Notes under the pieces: model-generated | What the model was told of the DNA's origin: nothing | The model's database searches: none | Seen by the model: only the letters and a program-made list of their open reading frames with translations | Assembly (NCBI GenBank): GCA_030737835.1 | Contig: CM060850.1 | Span: forward strand, 18,175,622-18,239,621 | Length of the DNA: 64,000 nt | Direction of reading: 5' to 3' | Source of the DNA: Acorus gramineus | Taxonomy: Eukaryota > Streptophyta > Magnoliopsida > Acorales > Acoraceae | Shown here: piece by piece, positions 1 to 10,849 of the stretch | Position numbering within the stretch: position 1 is the first letter of the stretch | Layout of the letters: every line of letters starts with the position of its first letter | Program-made: the position numbers and the translations under genes

Positions 1-1621
1 GAGTGCTGCCTTACCAAAACAGGGGGAGGGAAATGGGGAGATGCGGGGTTCTCGACACACCCACGACCACCTCAACCATCACCACCACTACCACCGCTTC
101 ATCAGCATCTCCTCAAGCCCTTCATGGCAGAAAATAGGGAAAAAAAGGGGCATGAGAAGGGGATAGAGAGAAGAGAAACAACAACAACAACAACAACATA
201 TTCACCCTTTCTCACTCTTTCTTGTACTTCTTCTTCATCTCTTCCTTCAATTGCTTCTTCCTCCTCCTTCTTCTCACACAAAGAGGAGAAAAAAAGTGAC
301 CAAGAGAGGGAGAGAAGGTGTTCCACGAAATGGGAGAGAGGGGGAGAGAGAGAGCGCGCAAAAAATTCTTTTTCATGCCCAAATAGTGCCTACGGGTAGG
401 CCTGTCAACGGGTCGGGTCCGGGTCAGGTCGTGATGGACCCGGACCCGACCCGTGACAGGATCCGATGGGTTCGGGTCCAACCCAGAACCCGGCGGGTAT
501 GGGGAAATGTGGACCTGGACCCGGACCCGTCGGACCCGGGTCGGGTCCGGGTCCGACCCGACCCGGATGGTTGGGTAAAAAAAAAAGAGAGAGAGAAGAG
601 CTCATGTATTTGTTTGCCTTATCATTCTATTTGAATTTTTTTGTAATAAAACATTATTGTTAATGAGACTATGTTTGAATATAATTTTATACAATTCAAA
701 AGAAGTAAATGAATTATTAAACAACATCCAAAACAATAATCACTAACATAAAAAACATATTAACCTAAATAATAAACATAACTAACCTAAACAACATTCA
801 AAACAATAAACACTAACATATTAACCTAAATAATAAACATAAATCATGCAACAAAACTAATTAATCATACAAATTCAAAAGCTAATAAGTTAATTGTCCA
901 AAACAAACCGATTTATAGGCTTGTTATGATTATGATTTATGAACTTGTAGATACAAAAATAAGTTAAGTAAGAAATAAAATTATGTATCAACTAATACTA
1001 ATGGTCTTATAATATATGAACATATATTAAAAAAAACATTCGGGTCCAACGGGTCCAACGGGTCGAGGCGGGGTGGACCCGGACCCGACCCATTTGTTTG
1101 TTCGGGTCCGCCAGGTCGGGTCCAAATCGGGTCGGGTATATTACACGTGTAATCGGGTCCGGGTCGGGTCGGGTCCGGGTCTGGACCCGACCCGTTGACA
1201 GGCCTACCTACGGGTGACCTTAAGGGGGTGGTGAGGTTAGGGTTAGGCTCACCCACTCACATATCAAATAACCAATGGTTTCTTCATCTCCAAGCAAGGT
1301 GGGGGTAAGGTTACCAAGGGTCACCACATCCCCAAAATATCTCACACTATTCGACCAACCAGGAACTCTCAAAACCCGGATACGGTTCGAAACTACATAT
1401 TTTTCAAAACGTTACCGGAATTCAATAAAAAATTTATGGGTAGTAGGAAACAGTACCAGGACCCATAATATGCAGTTAGATTTCCAATCAGAGTACTCCA
1501 ACTCCCGTAGGTGGCTAAAAGCTAAAATTTTAGCGATTCCGATCGAAAAAGAAAAAGGTCCTGAATGACCCAGATGTGACTAAGGCTTAACCAAAATGGC
1601 TCCAAATGACACAGGCAAACA
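1..1621 (-). mobile_element. 3' LTR (5' two-thirds, cut by window edge) of a decayed Tekay/Del-like Ty3/gypsy element
   Basis: Read on the minus strand, the LTR begins TGTTTGCCTGTGTCATT at 1621 and aligns through its first several hundred bases with the LTRs at 12126, 52657 and 62601. Shared blocks are TTTTCGATCGGAA, TCTAACTGCATATT, GGTCCTGGT, GAATTCCGGTAACGTTT and GTATCCGGGTTTT. A polypurine tract (AAGGGGGGAGAA, 1622-1633) abuts the LTR start as expected for a 3' LTR. A CT-rich leader and a GGTAAG donor-like site (about 11-15) follow, as in the other copies. The LTR is split by a hAT MITE at 397-1206 and runs off the window. It is strongly diverged, so it is an old insertion. Confidence 0.75.
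397..1206. mobile_element. Non-autonomous hAT element (MITE), 810 bp, 8-bp TSD
   Basis: Both ends carry the inverted repeat TAGGCCTGTCAACGGGTC, and the element is flanked by a perfect 8-bp duplication, CCTACGGG (389-396 and 1207-1214). That length is diagnostic of hAT transposition. About 180 bases inside each end are made of GGGTCC/GGACCC subterminal motifs, probably transposase-binding repeats. The middle (about 600-1030) is AT-rich with no coding capacity. The Gly/Pro-rich open frames across the ends are artefacts of the motif. The element sits inside an LTR and is therefore younger than it. Confidence 0.92.
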
Positions 1622-4342
1622 TTCTCCCCCCTTAGGAAATTTAGTCCTCGAAATTTAAGGAAACTCAAAGGGAAGACCGAATATAGCAAGTATCATGCAT
1701 AGACCTTTTGCTCCTAAGTGGTCCATGCACCAGACTGGCGCTACCGACACACTGTAATCAAAGGAACGGTCTTAGCGTGGAGCCTCTTCTCATGTTGGTC
1801 CTTGACCTAGATCCACTGCTCCACGAATGACAAATCCAGCTCGAGAATGAGACGGTTGAACAGAATGACTGAGCAGGATCGTGGATATAATGCCTCAGCC
1901 ATGAGACAAGGACGACGTCGTGGGCATGAGCCAGCTGTGGGGGAAAGGCTACATGACGAGCCACCTCCCCAATCCACTCAATGATGAGAAACGGTCCGAT
2001 GAAGGGCCAACTCAACTTGCCCCGAACGTCGAAACATCGAATACCCTTAAACTGGGACACCTTCAGGAAAACATGGTCGCCAAACCCGAAGGTAAGCTCC
2101 TGGCGACGATGACCTGCGTAGCCCTTCTATCAGTTCTGGGAGGTGCAGATGCACACATGAACCAACCTGGCCACTGCAAGGTCAAATAAATAACTTGTGG
2201 CCCCTCCAACTAGCGCTTCTCAACCGTCCCAACACAAGGGAGTATAAAACTACACCTGTAGAGTGCCTTTTCATGTCCATCTGGATGCTCGAATGGCAGT
2301 CGTCTTGCAGGCATACCCCAACAAATGGGTGGTGCCTTACCCAACTGCCCTTACCATCGAGCACGCGGAACTTAGCATGTCCTCCAAGGTCTGAATCATC
2401 CTCTTGCTTTGCCATTCGTCGGCAATGAAACGCTGCACTTAGATGGAGGCTCGCGCCAAAGCCTGCCAAGGCTGCGCCACAACCTCAAAGTAACCCTCGC
2501 GTCTCAACCTGAAATAGCGCCGACCGGAGTGCCATGAAGACGAACAATTGCGAAGGTGGAAACCCATGTCAAGGAGTCCAGAGACTCAATCAGTCGGATT
2601 AGGGAAGGAAGCGTGGACTTAGTCAATCGGTCAATGATCACCTAGACGGCGTCGTGACCCGAACGTGACATTAGCGAGTCCGCAACAATCCCTGATAACC
2701 CACTCCCACGTCCACTGAGGAATCTCCATGGACTGACACTTTCCAACGCGATGATGATTCTCGAACTTTGCCTGAGGGCATGCCAACCAGGAGAAACAAG
2801 GTTACCCATCACTTTCACATCTCGCTACTAGCAATTTCAACGAAGACTACCTCAAAGTAGTCCATGGAGGCCCAATAAAACTTTTGAGATCCACGAAGGC
2901 ATCCGGTGCATTCGTCAACCCCGACAGCAGTACTTAAAACTCGTAGTGCCTGAAACGGTCATGAAAGGCCATCTACAGGATGTCCAACTCCCGGATCTCC
3001 AACTTGTGGTACCCTTGTGCGAAGATCGATCTAACAGCAGACACCCGCTCCCAGAGCTGGTCAAATAGATCATCAATTCACAGCAAGGGGTACCTGATCT
3101 TCAACCCTCACGGGAAGATCAAAACAACACCTCGAACAATTAAGTCCAGATTCTGCTCCTCGAGCATGGCTGGCGCTCATGATGACACTTACACGCTTGG
3201 TAAGCCGCTCAACCGCACTTAATCCACAAGACACGCAATAAGGGTTCGTCGAACCTCGACAATGCCTATGCGACGTCATCTATCTGATAGGGCGGTTGAG
3301 TCCCATCACGAACGCTAGCATTGCATCTCCTCGTTTACGACCCATGTGGGGGGCAAAACGCGACAGTATCGCGAACTGTGCTTCACATGTCGCCACCGAC
3401 AGGTCGCCCTACTACAACCATTGGAACTCCAACATCATGCACTCAATGGGCAGATTCATCACAGGGAGTCCACGCTCTCGACATCATCCAGTAGCACTCT
3501 CCCGGTGTGGCCTCTACCTGGTAGCCTCCCAAGCCCACTATCTCTGCCATATGGGCGCACCAACAAGCATAGTATCTGGGAGCACCTCATAGGGCCCTGG
3601 CCTCAACCGGGCAGCTACAACGCACAATGATATATCGAAGCGACTCCAGATGCCACTATGGAACCCAGTCCGCAAGCGATCGCCCACCAAGCTGCAATAG
3701 GATGTACCCAATCCCGATCGTACGCATCACCACTCGCTACAGCACCTTCCAAGTGAGAGGAAAAATCAATCATCTAATAGATGCTTCAAAGGTATTCCTT
3801 GACTGGGAAAAGAACCTTGGGAGGGCACCATGAGGTCCCGATATAGGATATCCCGACAACCAAACAAGGAACACGAGTACCCTAGCCCGGGTCTCAACGA
3901 TGACCCCGCAAGGCCCTTAATCCTGAGTAGGAAGGCTGGAAGAAGACATCACCCTTTAATGAGCAATATGCTACATCCTCAAAACTTGAAACTGGCGCTG
4001 CACGCGAACTCCATGGTTACCAGCAATACCGATGCACGGGAAAGAAGCTCCATTTTCAAGACGCAATCCATACCTTAGAAATTGCAACCAATTCATCATT
4101 ATCACACTACTAGGCTAGAATCTCCTACCCAAGCCTTAATCCCGCAACAAGGGATCCAACAACTGACCCTGCTTAGTCAACCTAGTCGACAACTTAAGGG
4201 TGAGTCCAGGGGGGTCACGTCCACGTCAACGGATGCGAGGAGGCATGTCAGCAACCTAAGATAACTTCTAAAACAAGAGTACTCGGATGACAATCCTACG
4301 ACTCATCATCTATACGACTAGACTTAGGCTCTGACAAGACCA
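1622..4342 (-). pseudogene. Decayed Ty3/gypsy internal region (pol) of the minus-strand element
   Basis: This lies between a polypurine tract (1622-1633) and a primer-binding site (4343-4355), so it is the interior of one minus-strand retrotransposon. The clearest remnant is the integrase C-terminus (minus strand, about 2060-1758), with a VRGKLSWPFIGPFLI-like segment followed by PPQLAHAHDV. It parallels the better preserved integrase at 60952-59615. Moving toward 4300, short RNase H- and RT-like patches appear in shifting frames with many stops. No protein could be made from it. The assignment to the Tekay/Del clade rests on similarity to the pol at 59615-62600. Confidence 0.72.
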
Positions 4343-4355
4343 GGCTTTGATACCA
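4343..4355 (-). other. Primer-binding site (tRNA-iMet type) of the minus-strand element
   Basis: The minus strand reads TGGTATCAAAGCC, one base from the TGGTATCAGAGCC at 9298. It is separated by a few bases from the LTR end TGTGACA at 4361. It is complementary to the 3' end of initiator methionine tRNA, the usual minus-strand primer of plant Ty3/gypsy elements. Confidence 0.85.
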
Positions 4356-4360
4356 ACTTT

Positions 4361-5241
4361 TGTCACACCCCAGGGCGGCCGTCCCCGAGACGTGGCAATA
4401 ATGAAATATCATCTATCAATACCTGAGGTCAATAAAGACTCCAACAACAACACACAAGGTGGCAAAGCAAGGATAATGATAACTGACTGAAAAGCAGAAG
4501 CATAATATATAAACAATGTCTGTAAACCAAAAACATTATTACAGACTCGAATACACAATCACTGTCCTGTGAGAGCCAAGCCTAGTCCAAATAAAATACA
4601 ACCTGTGCCACATGCATGATTTACAATACATAAAATGACTCTAGGACTGCTGACAGCCTCGCACTCACCACCCGCCGGAAGAACGCTCCACGCCCATAAG
4701 ACCACGCCACAGGAAAGCTCCAGCTCCACGCCCAACACTGCCCCTGAAAAGAAACAGTATGCGAGGGGTGAGCTACAAGCTCAGTGAGTGGCTGGAAACC
4801 AATCACCATACAACAGTTCAATACTAAAGCAATTTCCTTTCAAGGAAAACATGGGTGGAAACCCATGGATAACAGGGTCACGCGGCGGCGCAACCAACCT
4901 CACCCTCACCCTCACTCCCGAAGGAAGACTCTTGGGACTTTTGGGGAGAGACCATACCGTTGGTCGAAGAGACGCGGAATTACTGGTCCACACAACACTA
5001 CTGAATCACCAATCTCACCCTCACCCTCACTCCCGGAGGGAGACTCTTGGGTCTCTTGGGGAGAGACCATACCGTTGGTCGAAGAGACCCAGAATTACTG
5101 GTCTACACAACACTACTGGATCATCTACATCGAGATAACTGCCCAACGATGTCTTTGAACATCAATACGCAACCGGACCCAACAACTATGGGAACGGACG
5201 AACAACGAATGGGTCACGCGGCGACGTGTCTTCACCTCATC
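4361..5241 (-). mobile_element. 5' LTR 3' portion (minus strand, diverged subfamily)
   Basis: On the minus strand the sequence ends in GACGGCCGCCCTGGGGTGTGACA, the terminal block of the Tekay-like LTRs, next to a primer site. Upstream come the CTCACCCCTCGCATACTG block with a TTTCTTTTCAG acceptor-like site (about 4743-4775) and two copies of a unit containing GTGAGGGTGAGGGTGAG. It belongs to the same subfamily as 50186-50720. The 5' part of the LTR is missing, and the fragment is joined to a 63-bp plus-strand LTR end at 5242. Confidence 0.7.
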
Positions 5242-5304
5242 GTTATTGATAGCTGATATTATATATTTGCCATGGCTCGGGGACGGCCACCCTGGGGCGT
5301 GACA

Positions 5305-6256
5305 AGAAGAATAAAGATCTAATGGATGTCAAATCAAACACCCTATTATCCATTTTGATATATTGTCCATTGGACATTCCCCTGCCTCTCTTTTACTATA
5401 AAAAGGGGTTATCCAAGACATTTCTAACATCATCCATTCATAATCCACCCTCATCAACACTCATAAGTCCACAATCATACACACACTAGCTCAATCAAAC
5501 CCCCCACCCACGCCCATTACTTAAAACCCTTGAGAGAGAAAGAGAGAGAGAGAGACCTATTCCCTACATAAATCCACTCTCCAAAACCCAGGTTAAACCT
5601 AGCTTAACCTTTGCCAAACCCTAACCCATTTCCTTACCAAGTTCTGCCCAAATTGAACCAGACACCAGGCGATTACTCCTAACTAGCCGTCCCCCCTCTA
5701 GGTGGCTAAATACAACTAGCTGATTCCCACCCTGTCTTTTAACCCCCTCTGTCAAGTCTCAGAAGCATAAAAGGATTCCCTGTTCTTCATCTTTGTGTAC
5801 GGCAGGCCCATATCTAAGAGTGAAGAATCCACAAATTCCCCCATTGAGGACCTAGAACACGTTCAGGTCTTACATCGGCTCCAACCCGAAGAACGAGAGA
5901 AAGGTGGGGATGAGGGGGTGAAGCAGGAACCATATCACCATCAGATGAAAGGCAGAAAAGTACGCCTCCCCTGGACGAAGGCCCTCACCATCACAAACGG
6001 CGGACCTGGCCTCCACCGCTCTCTTAGTCACCCCTCTCGATAGTGGTTGCCTCCTATATCGGCCATCTCACACGCTTTGCACACCACAACAAAAAGCAAA
6101 GAGGAAGAGAATGCAAGGGAGACGAAAATGAACTTGATGGGCTGACAGACTCCACCCCTCGAGACCTAACGCGCCGTCACTCAAAAAAGATGCGCAAAAA
6201 TTTAAAAAAAAATCATTTCAATGGGACAAAGGTCGCACGCCCTGCACGTGGCACCC
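5305..6256 (+). mobile_element. Unclassified retroelement leader fragment, copy A (TATA box, GA tract, two short ORFs)
   Basis: A good TATA motif (CTATAAAAAGGGG, around 5396-5408) is followed by a CA-rich, leader-like stretch with CATCATCC repeats and a (GA)n tract near 5535. An 82-codon frame (5795-6043) overlaps a second frame starting at 6043. Neither resembles a protein I recognise. Layout and downstream context (a polypurine-like GAAAAAGGGGGCATC at 7705) suggest a Tat-type Ty3/gypsy LTR plus leader, but this is inference. Copy B lies at 6704-7657. Confidence 0.4.
5396..5408 (+). promoter_or_regulatory. TATA box of the duplicated retroelement leader (copy A; copy B near 6795)
   Basis: TACTATAAAAAGGGG stands out in a CT-rich context and is identical in copy B. 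The following 150 bases look like a 5' leader. I infer a retroelement promoter. No transcript is known. Confidence 0.5.
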
Positions 6257-6703
6257 ATGAGACGTTTATAACAGGGTCACGCGACGGCGCAACCAACCTC
6301 ACCCTCACCCTCACTCCCGAAGGAAGACTCTTGGGACTTTTGGGGAGAGACCATACCGTTGGTCGAAGGGACGCGGAATTATTGGTCCACATAACACTAC
6401 TGAATCACAAATCTCACCCTCACCCTCACTCCCAAAGGGAGACTTTTGGGTCTCTTGGGGAGAGACCATACCGTTGGTCTAAGAGACCGAGAATTACTGG
6501 TTTACACAACACTACTGGATCATCTATATCGAGATAACTGCCCAACGATGTCTTTGAACATCGATACACAACCGGACATAACAACTATGGAAACGGACTA
6601 ACAACGAATGGGTCACGCGGCGACGTGTCTTCACCTCATCGTTATTGATAGCTGATATTATATATTTGCCATGGCTCGGGGACGGCCACCCTGGGGCGTG
6701 ACA

Positions 6704-7657
6704 AGAAGAATAAAGATCTAATGGATGTCAAATCAAACACCCTATTATCCATTTTGATATATTGTCCATTGGACATTCCCCTGCCTCTCTTTTACTATAA
6801 AAAGGGGTTATCCAAGACATTTCTAACATCATCCATTCATAATCCACCCTCATCAACACTCATAAGTCCACAATCATACACACACTAGCTCAATCAAACC
6901 CCCCACCCACGCCCATTACTTAAAACCCTTGAGAGAGAAAGAGAGAGAGAGAGAGACCTATTCCCTACATAAATCCACTCTCCAAAACCCAGGTTAAACC
7001 TAGCTTAACCTTTGCCAAACCCTAACCCATTTCCTTACCAAGTTCTGCCCAAATTGAACCAGACACCAGGCGATTACTCCTAACTAGCCGTCCCCCCTCT
7101 AGGTGGCTAAATACAACTAGCTGATTCCCACCCTGTCTTTTAACCCCCTCTGTCAAGTCTCAGAAGCATAAAAGGATTCCCTGTTCTTCACCTTTGTGTA
7201 CGGCAAGCCCGTATCTAAGAGCGAAGAATCCACAAATTCCCCCATTGAGGACCTAGAACACGTTCAGGTCTTACATCGGCTCCAACCCGAAGAACGAGAG
7301 AAAGGTGGGGATGAGGGGGTGAAGCAGGAACCATATCACCATCAGATGAAAGGCAGAAAAGTACGCCTCCCCTGGACGAAGGCCCTCACCATCACAAACG
7401 GCGGACCTGGCCTCCACCGCTCTCTTAGTCACCCCTCTCGATAGTGGTTGCCTCCTATATCGGCCATCTCACACGCTTTGCACACCACAACAAAAAGCAA
7501 AGAGGAAGAGAATGCAAGGGAGACGAAAATGAACTTGATGGGCTGACAGACTCCACCCCTCGAGACCTAACGCGCCGTCACTCAAAAAAGATGCGCAAAA
7601 ATTTAAAAAAAAATCATTTCAATGGGACAAAGGTCGCACGCCCTGCACGTGGCACCC
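6704..7657 (+). mobile_element. Unclassified retroelement leader fragment, copy B
   Basis: Almost identical to 5305-6256, including the TATA box and both short open frames (7196-7444; 7444 onward). After CACGTGGCACCC the sequence diverges from copy A and continues as CGAGAATGCTTTTCTC, probably the original continuation of this repeat. Confidence 0.45.
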
Positions 7658-7704
7658 CGAGAATGCTTTTCTCATTCGACAAGAAGTACTACCCGTCGAA
7701 TGAG

Positions 7705-7765
7705 AAAAAGGGGGCATCTGTGGGGGCCATTTTCCTGGCCCACCAAAGCGGATCAGACCCCAACG
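7705..7765 (+). mobile_element. Polypurine-like tract and LTR start of the host repeat, interrupted at 7766
   Basis: GAAAAAGGGGGCATC followed by TGTGGGGGCCATTTTCC resembles a polypurine tract plus LTR start of Tat/Ogre-type elements. The sequence is cut by the 7766-15458 insertion and resumes at 15464 (GCCCGACCATTTC). TTGACTTGAGTGTCAGAGGG at 15916 is also typical of Tat-type LTRs. Classification is inference. Confidence 0.4.
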
Positions 7766-9291
7766 TGTTATATTTGTGTCACTTTTAACCTGCTGATAAC
7801 CGTTGGAGCGTTTTGGCAGTTTTTCAATTTTTTTGGGTTTTCGATCGGAACCGCAAATTTTTGGACTGTTAGCTATCGTCCTGAGTTAGAGGACTCAAAT
7901 TGGAAATGTAACTGCATATTTGGCGTCCTGGTGCCATTTTAGGCATCTCAAGAAAATTTCATCGAATTCCGGTAACGTTTCCAAAATTTTGCAGTTCCGG
8001 GGCGTATCCGGGTTTTTAAGTCACTTGATATATAAATGAAATCTAATTTTTGGTTGACCACTATTCATCATCCCTACCAAATGCATTTTCTCTCTCCCCT
8101 CTCTCCTTTTCTTTGATTTGAGCCCCCTAGACCCCTCAAACCTAAAAACCTAAAGCATAGGGTCCCGATCTACACCCCAGTGCTTTCAAATCTCGATTCC
8201 GGCGAGATTTGCCCCTCCGTCCCCCCTCTCTTCTCCTCTGTTTTGGACCATTTCGAGGGCCAAGATAGATCCGGGCGGTGGAAGCCCTTTGGGAGAGGTT
8301 TCGGTGCGCGGAGAGCAACCGGACTTCCCTTCTTCCCCTCGGTAAGCCTCTTTTCTCTCTTTTTCATGCTTAGATGTATGTTAGGAGGGTAGATTTGTGG
8401 TTGGGAGGAGGTCGGCGGCGGTGGGTGGCCGTCAGAGGGCTGTGGAGGTGGTCGGAGGCCGGGGTGGCAGGTGGTGGAGGTTGGATGGCTCGGTCTAGGT
8501 GTTGGGCTGTCCGGGTAGGCTGGGCTGCTGTCCCGGGAGAGTAGGCAGAGGGCGCAGCAGGCTGGGGCACCAGGTGCCGGGCGCGCATGCGCGTGCGCGC
8601 AGGCGTGCGCGCGGGTGGTGCTGCAGGCGTGCTGGGCGAGCAGGGTAGGGCTAGTGCGGAGCAGGATGGCTGCGGGCTGTGCGAACAGGGCAGGCCGGCT
8701 GGGCAGGCCATGCTCATGCAGCTGGCAGGGGGGGTGCTCGGGCATCAGGCGGGCAGTGGCTGGGCGTGCAAGGCGAACGGTGCTCGGGGATGGATAAATA
8801 ATTGAATTGTGGTCAATATTGTCTGTGATGCATGGGTTGTGCTGTTCACTGAGCGTGTGGCTCACCCCTCGCATATGTTTTTCCCCAGTGGTCACTGAGC
8901 CTGAGCTGGAGCCGGAGCAGCAGTTGGAGCTTTTCGAGGGATTCCTTCAGTAGCGGAGCAGCGCCACGTTCCGCGAGTGTTAGAGGTTATCAGCATCCCT
9001 TCTTGACTGTATGTATTTTATTTCCGTGCTTGGCACGTGTCTGTGTATATTCAGTTGTATTGGTGTATATTGGCTCTCACAGGACAGATGATTGAGTATC
9101 GAGTCTGTAGTATGTTTATTTACAGATTCAGTCTTTTGCTTCCGCATTTGGTGTATATATCATGTCAGCTCTTTGTTGCCTGTGTGTCATTCTGGTTGTT
9201 TGTGTATGATATATTATTGACCTCCTGTGTAGATTCTGATATTATATATACACTTGCCGCGTCCCGGGGACGGCCGCCCTGGGGCGTGACA
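7766..9291 (+). mobile_element. 5' LTR (1526 bp) with a 1.8-kb internal deletion
   Basis: It matches the 3' LTR from its start to about 8789 and again from there (GGATAAATAATTG) to its end. The missing part corresponds to about 13149-14955 of the 3' LTR. It keeps the TATA-like GATATATAAATG (8028), the GGTAAGC donor-like site (8341) and the TTTTTCCCCAG acceptor-like site (ending 8888). The GC-rich domain around 8570-8660 is shortened. Confidence 0.9.
8028..8038 (+). promoter_or_regulatory. TATA-like element in the 5' LTR
   Basis: GATATATAAATG lies about 265 bases into the LTR. The 3' LTR has CTATATAAATG at 12387. Transcription would start in the following TTGGTTGACCACTATTC region, just before the CT-rich block. 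I infer the position; no start site is known. Confidence 0.5.
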
Positions 9292-9297
9292 AAAAGT

Positions 9298-9310
9298 TGG
9301 TATCAGAGCC
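9298..9310 (+). other. Primer-binding site (tRNA-iMet)
   Basis: TGGTATCAGAGCC begins six bases after the LTR end and is complementary to the 3' end of initiator methionine tRNA. It could be mistaken for part of a tRNA gene, but no cloverleaf surrounds it. Confidence 0.92.
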
Positions 9311-9411
9311 TGGTCCTGTCAGAGCCAATAGTCTTCCTTTCGTAGAGATGAGTCCTAGGATTTCTATATGAGTATTCTGATCCTAGTGTCTGGTTTTCTT
9401 AGGGTGCTGAT

Positions 9412-10757
9412 ATGCCTCCTCGCAGAGGACGGCGCGGACGAGGTCCCTCTCGGTCTTTGGAGGTTTCCGGACCTACCAGAGACGAGGATGCTACCGGAGA
9501 GCCCTTGACGCAGGAGCCTCCTGCTTGGGAGCGTGCTTTCGCTCGGTTGGCTGATTTGGTGGAGACACAGACGAGGATGCTGGCAGAGCAGGCTAGAGAG
9601 ATTCAGGAGCTGAGGGCGACTCGCGAGGCAGTTCCGCAGGTCCCCTTGGTGGCAGATCCGCCTGTGGTACCCGATGTACCCCCAGTTCCAGTGGCGATTC
9701 CGGCGGTAGGAGTCCAGGGTCCCCTGTAGAGGGAGGAGGAGCTAGAGGCGGCAGCGCGAGTGCAGCAGAGTGGCCTCAACGCCTTTCTGAAGCTCCACCC
9801 TCCCGAGTTCCATGGGCAGACGGCAGATCCTCTTGCGCCAGAGCGTTGGTTGAGGGAGGTGGACACGATCTTCGCGGCCATGCTTTGCACTGATCGCCAG
9901 CGAGTCCCCCTGGCCACCTTTATGTTGAAGGGTAACGCCGCCGACTGGTGGGCTACCCGAGTGGTGGACATCCCAGAGGGAGTGGAGCAGCTTTCTTGGG
10001 CGGGTTTCTGGAGGCATTTTCTAGACGAGTATTTCCCGTTCTCAACGCGCCAGATCGTGATGCGGGAGTTCGAGCAGTTGACGCAGGGCTCCATGTCAGT
10101 TGCTGACTACTCTACGCGCTTTACGAGGCTGTCCAGATTTGCTCCAGCCTTGGTGATGGACGAGGAGTCGAGGTGCCGTCGATTCGAGCTCGGTCTCAGC
10201 AGCGCTATCCGGTGCACGTCACCGCCCACGCTTTCACGAGGTACTCCGACTTAGTGTCTCGGGCGAAGATAGTCGAGAGAGACCTCGGGATCATCGTGGG
10301 GGTTCCGACCCCTTCTGCAGATCAGGGTCCTTCCGGGAGTCGGGACCAGGGGCAGCGCAAGAGGAAGAGGCCCCGCTTCGATCAGTCAGCGGCTGCCTCT
10401 CCTCCAGCAGATGCGGTGCCAGTGTGGGATCCAGCACCCATTGCAGCAGTGCCCATCCAGTCCAGGCAGCCGGAGAAGCGGCGCTGCTTCCATTGTCAGC
10501 GCATCGGGCATATCAGATACCATTGCCCTGATGCTGGCCGACCCCGAGTGCCACCTCAGCAGCCGCAGTTCTTACAGCAGCAGCTTCCGCGCCAGCAGCA
10601 GCAGCAGCAGCCTCAGTGTCAGCAGCAGCCAGTGCAGCCGGCGAGGCGTGCTCCTGTTCCTCAGCCGCGGTTGGTCCAGGGCAGAGTTGCAGCGCTTACG
10701 GCCGAGGAGGTGCAGCCTTTGGGTATCATGGTTCGAGGTATTATCCTATGTTCCTAG
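9412..10757 (+). pseudogene. Broken gag (capsid/nucleocapsid) of the 7766-15458 element
   Basis: The ATG at 9412 (MPPRRGRRGRG) matches the gag start at 55964. A capsid domain (about 9770-10230; LAPERWLREVDTIF, ADWWATRVVDIP, YFPFSTRQIV) is followed by a Q/P-rich linker and a CCHC zinc knuckle C-F-H-C-Q-R-I-G-H-I-R-Y-H-C around 10487-10528. Two lesions are visible against the 55964 copy: a TAG at 9727-9729 where the relative has CAG, and loss of one base near 10210 that shifts the frame. Gag would assemble the particle and bind the RNA. This copy cannot encode it intact. The frame ends at 10757, before any protease. Confidence 0.88.
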
Positions 10758-10849
10758 CTCTCTAGTAATAGGATATATGTGTGGGTGTGTGTTAGGTTGC
10801 TGTTATGCAAGTGTGTGTTATCTGGATGAGTGAGTATCAAGAGTGGTTG

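Larger units (their letters stand above)
4871..7657 (+). repeat. 1.4-kb direct tandem duplication
   Basis: Units 4871-6269 and 6270-7657 are near-identical over their whole length, offset by about 1399-1401 bases. Each contains an inverted LTR segment, a 63-bp plus-strand LTR end (5242-5304; 6641-6703) and about 950 bases of an unclassified repeat leader. High identity implies a recent unequal-crossover or replication-slip event. Differences are mostly single bases plus two bases in a GA microsatellite. The sharp boundaries are AACAGGGTCACGCG at the left and CACGTGGCACCC at the right. Confidence 0.9.

Noticed and set aside
405..634. Gly/Pro/Asp-rich frames on both strands
   Set aside because: Translation of GGGTCC repeats in the hAT subterminal region, open on both strands at once.
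8342..8888. LTR micro-exon as protein-coding
   Set aside because: The 36-nt block is open in one frame in all five copies, and the first donor is in phase with an open frame upstream. However, that frame has no ATG, and a stop interrupts it in the 53330 copy. I therefore treat it as a leader, not a coding exon.
8170..8895. 241-codon minus-strand open frame, Ala/Pro/Arg/His-rich
   Set aside because: It lies in the GC-rich LTR domain and is open only because stop codons are rare there. The same artefact appears in other LTR copies at 13011-13829, 53449-54261, 58134-58787 and 63180-63953, without conserved starts or frame.
9298..9310. tRNA gene fragment (TGGTATCAGAGCC)
   Set aside because: Position next to an LTR end shows that it is a primer-binding site. 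No cloverleaf sequence surrounds it.
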